NCBI GenBank assembly: GCA_964539665.1
Contig: CAZIKB010000007.1
Span: 1 to 64,000, forward strand
From: CAZIKB01 sp964539665
GTDB taxonomy: Bacteria; Zhuqueibacterota; Zhuqueibacteria; Oceanimicrobiales; Oceanimicrobiaceae
Reading direction: 5' to 3'
Length of the DNA: 64,000 nt
The notes under the pieces are model-generated. The model saw only the letters and a list, made by a program, of their open reading frames with translations. It had not been told where the DNA came from and searched no databases. Within the stretch, counting starts at the first letter, position 1; every line of letters starts with the position of its first letter. Below, in pieces: positions 61,723 to 64,000 of this stretch. A program made the position numbers and the translations under genes.

Positions 61723-61763
61723 AATAGCTATTTTATCTGGAATATTGTGAGATCCTAACATTT

Positions 61764-62156
61764 ATGTCGAAAGAATTTCTTACTACCGGGGAAGTTGCAG
61801 TGATGATTTCGGTAACTCCTGATGCCGTTTTAAAATGGATTAAGACCGGAAAAATACCTGCATCACGAACGATTGGGGGCCACTTTAGGATCCACCGAAA
61901 TGCGATACCTTCCTATCTATTCGATAAGGAGATGCCGCAGCGTGTAGAAGAGCAAAACAATCTTTTCCAATACTGTTGGGAGTTCAATACAAAAAATGAG
62001 GAAGATCTTGAGGAATGTCGCGGCTGTATAGTATACAGAGCCAGGGCTAAATGCTGTTTTGAAATGATCAAACTTCCTGCTGAAGCGGGTCATTTTAAGA
62101 AATTTTGTTTGAAATCTTGTGAAGATTGCGATTACTATAAAGTTCATAATGATTGA
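61764..62156 (+). CDS. Excisionase/MerR-type HTH protein with Cys-rich C-terminus
   Basis: 130 residues. Residues 5-55 are a winged-helix HTH of the excisionase/HTH_17 class ('LTTGEVAVMISVTPDAVLKWIKTG', shown by its ends at about 6-29; then 'IPASRTIGGHFRIHRNAI'). Residues about 68-130 hold eight Cys in the order YCW, ECRGC, KCC, FC, SC, DC, which could bind an Fe-S cluster or zinc. Phage excisionases lack such a domain, so this is more likely a redox- or metal-responsive regulator. Two giant cytochrome genes flank it, and it lies 126 bp before the second. I infer control of module C. Ligand unknown. Confidence 0.75.
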   Translation: MSKEFLTTGEVAVMISVTPDAVLKWIKTGKIPASRTIGGHFRIHRNAIPSYLFDKEMPQRVEEQNNLFQYCWEFNTKNEEDLEECRGCIVYRARAKCCFEMIKLPAEAGHFKKFCLKSCEDCDYYKVHND

Positions 62157-62281
62157 AAAAAGGTAAATATTAGTTCTTTCTATTAAATGGCCTATTTTTC
62201 CGATTAATCGAGCGTTGCGATTAAAATGACATGAATTAGAGAAGAAATCGTCACTGTGAAGATTGGAGGCATCGTGATAAA

Positions 62282-64000
62282 ATGAAGCTGAATGTAAAAT
62301 TAAAATCAACACCAAGAGGGACTATTATTCGGTCAATGTATCTTGTTTTGCTAATTGTCAGCCCAATCTGTTTGTTTGGTCAGAATAAAGTACCTATCCC
62401 AAATTTCTCACCAACAGACAAAGAGACGTCACTGTTAGTAGATGCGCCTCACTGGGGTAATGGCATAGACTGTATGTCCTGTCATGTAGTTCATAATAGC
62501 GCTGACGCCCAGTTGACTAAGCTTGCGGGGAATGCTAACCTGTGCATGAGCTGTCACAATCCCGCTGGTATGGCCAGTAACAAGCCGTTCACGAATGCTG
62601 ATCGAGCCGATCCAGGAGTGTCAGGTACCTCACATGCCTGGGCAGCACCGGCAACTAATCCGACCCATGGAGCAGAGCCGCCGGTTGATCCTGAAATGGC
62701 TCTTCGAATTTACAGCGATAATATTGTTTGTTCAACCTGTCATAATCAACACTCACAGACAATTACACCCTTTCTAAGAGCTACGAATTATCAGAATGCC
62801 CTCTGCAAAGATTGTCATGCGGTTCGTGATGTGGGCAGCTATCGCACTTCCACGACTAATAAGGGTAGCCATCCAGTCGGAATTGCATACCCGTCTTCGG
62901 ATGACCGATTTCACAGTTCCCCGCAGAATCCAGATTTACCTCTGGTCGATCCTAACCGTGTTGAGTGTACGACCTGTCACAGTCCGCATTATGCTGACTC
63001 TGGCGGTGCAAACGGAGGAGCAGGAGATGGTTTCATCCTCCGGGCGGCAAATGACAAAACTCTGTGTGAGGCGTGTCATACCTACCCAGATCATGAGGGT
63101 ATGGATTGTAGCAAATGCCATCAACCACATGATCCTAATCGCAACAACATCCTTTTGGTTCGGGACAATGTCCAAACTCCTGACAGTGGAAATCTGGATG
63201 TAGTTTTTACATCTGAATCTGGTTCAAATTCCTTTGCCGATGGTGATGGAGTATACAACGGTATCTGCGAGGTATGCCACACCGGTACTGGTCATCATCG
63301 GAATAATAGTAGTGGCGATCATGCGCATTTTGCCGGGACAAATTGTACCGAATGCCATCCTCATAATAAAGGTTTCAAACCACAGGGCTGTACTGGTTGT
63401 CACCAATTTCCGAGAGACAATGGCGATAATGTACCGCCTGGCGGAAGAAGAGCCATAGTCTCGGAGTTTGAACAGGGAAGTCATCATGTCCAGGGAGTCG
63501 AATTAAATGATGAGGGCGATGACTGCGTAGTATGCCATGAAATGAGTGAACATACGCAAGGACATGTCAGGCTTGTTGATCGAGATAATCCACAAACTGT
63601 TTACGAATTGACCAATCGGCCGATGGATGATCCGGCAGAAGCTGCCAAGCTGGTACCATTTTGTTTGAACTGCCATGACGGTGATAACGATGTACCTTTT
63701 ACCGATGGTAAAACTCCGCCGTATGTTAGTAAAAATAAGTGGAATGCTTCAGCGCACAAATTAGGGGGCGGGGTGAACATGCCCCTCAGTTGCATCGGGG
63801 ATGGTGACAATTTTGGCTGTCATGCCACCGGCCATGGTTCACCCAACATCAAAATATTAAATGTCAGTAGTGGAGTGGGCCTGGAAACTTTTTGCTATAA
63901 TTGCCATACCGATGGCAGGATTACCAATAATGCACTATCAGGAAGTGGATTGGCAAATGATATACAGCAGGCATTTAGTATGGGTGAGAAACACAATCTT
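62282..64000 (+). CDS. Giant multihaem cytochrome, module C, cut by the window end
   Basis: The frame is open from the ATG at 62282 to the end of the window (573 codons, no stop), so the gene is partial. A signal peptide lies near 'MYLVLLIVSPICLFGQ' (about residues 20-35); GGAGG at 62264 is rather far upstream. I count 13 CXXCH motifs (CMSCH twice, CSTCH, CKDCH, CTTCH, CEACH, CSKCH, CEVCH, CTECH, CTGCH, CVVCH, CLNCH, CYNCH) plus CIGDGDNFGCH (CX8CH). The N-terminal third is close to the 59274 protein. The later part follows the 44050 protein ('VPPGGRRAIVSEFEQGSHH' against 'TPAGGRREIVSEFSKKSHH'). The whole gene should therefore be of the 25-haem type. Confidence 0.88.
   Translation, partial: MKLNVKLKSTPRGTIIRSMYLVLLIVSPICLFGQNKVPIPNFSPTDKETSLLVDAPHWGNGIDCMSCHVVHNSADAQLTKLAGNANLCMSCHNPAGMASNKPFTNADRADPGVSGTSHAWAAPATNPTHGAEPPVDPEMALRIYSDNIVCSTCHNQHSQTITPFLRATNYQNALCKDCHAVRDVGSYRTSTTNKGSHPVGIAYPSSDDRFHSSPQNPDLPLVDPNRVECTTCHSPHYADSGGANGGAGDGFILRAANDKTLCEACHTYPDHEGMDCSKCHQPHDPNRNNILLVRDNVQTPDSGNLDVVFTSESGSNSFADGDGVYNGICEVCHTGTGHHRNNSSGDHAHFAGTNCTECHPHNKGFKPQGCTGCHQFPRDNGDNVPPGGRRAIVSEFEQGSHHVQGVELNDEGDDCVVCHEMSEHTQGHVRLVDRDNPQTVYELTNRPMDDPAEAAKLVPFCLNCHDGDNDVPFTDGKTPPYVSKNKWNASAHKLGGGVNMPLSCIGDGDNFGCHATGHGSPNIKILNVSSGVGLETFCYNCHTDGRITNNALSGSGLANDIQQAFSMGEKHNL

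Overview
The window looks like part of a chromosome from a Gram-negative bacterium of the FCB group, most probably Calditrichota, KSB1 or a close relative. I infer this from four secreted proteins ending in the 'NYPNPFNP...SGxYxYxL' type A sorting domain of type IX secretion, many NHL beta-propellers, very haem-rich cytochromes, lipoprotein signals, outer-membrane barrels ending in Phe, and moderate AT richness. I saw no tRNA, rRNA, CRISPR array or phage module.

Layout. (1) 1-6000: a decayed vapC-like PIN gene, an archaemetzincin protease, and on the minus strand two paralogous sensor kinases with c-type haem motifs followed by an NtrC-type regulator. (2) 6.5-13 kb: another NtrC-type regulator overlapping hypA, then hypB, hypF, hypC and hypD, the [NiFe]-hydrogenase maturation set. 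(3) 13-31 kb: an accessory stretch with a MITE-like element, an integrin-like sensor kinase, an NtrC-type regulator broken by an amber codon, hicAB between direct repeats, lipoproteins, a frameshifted repeat protein, two large sorting-domain proteins and a nucleotidyltransferase pair. It ends with hypE, about 17 kb from the other hyp genes. (4) 31-64 kb: a cytochrome island.

The cytochrome island has three modules. Module A (plus strand, 31-47 kb) and module B (minus strand, 47-54 kb) share a core: NHL lipoprotein, small tetra/pentahaem cytochrome, multihaem lipoprotein, outer-membrane barrel, second small cytochrome. Module B adds a SurA/PpiC foldase. Module A adds a 12-haem protein with an OmcE-like N-terminus, a roughly 15-haem protein, a TauE/SafE or nickel-type permease, an NHL protein and a roughly 25-haem protein. 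Module C (57.8-64 kb) has an NHL protein, a roughly 16-haem protein, a Cys-rich HTH protein and a third giant cytochrome cut by the window end. The four small cytochromes resemble OmcE, the subunit of an extracellular cytochrome filament. The working hypothesis is an extracellular electron-transfer apparatus: porin-cytochrome conduits plus filament subunits.

Regulation appears linked. Modules A and B have near-perfect sigma-54 promoters (TGGCA(C/T)-N5-TTGC), and module C a weaker one. A shared sequence close to GYGCCAWATNRCACA lies upstream of all three. A haem-motif sensor kinase and NtrC-type regulator sit between modules B and C. I infer that a periplasmic haem sensor drives sigma-54 transcription of the cytochrome modules.

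Mobile and repeat DNA is frequent: two elements share TAGCCTGAATwATTCA termini, and several other inverted repeats are present. One element seems to have replaced the 5' end of an NHL gene.
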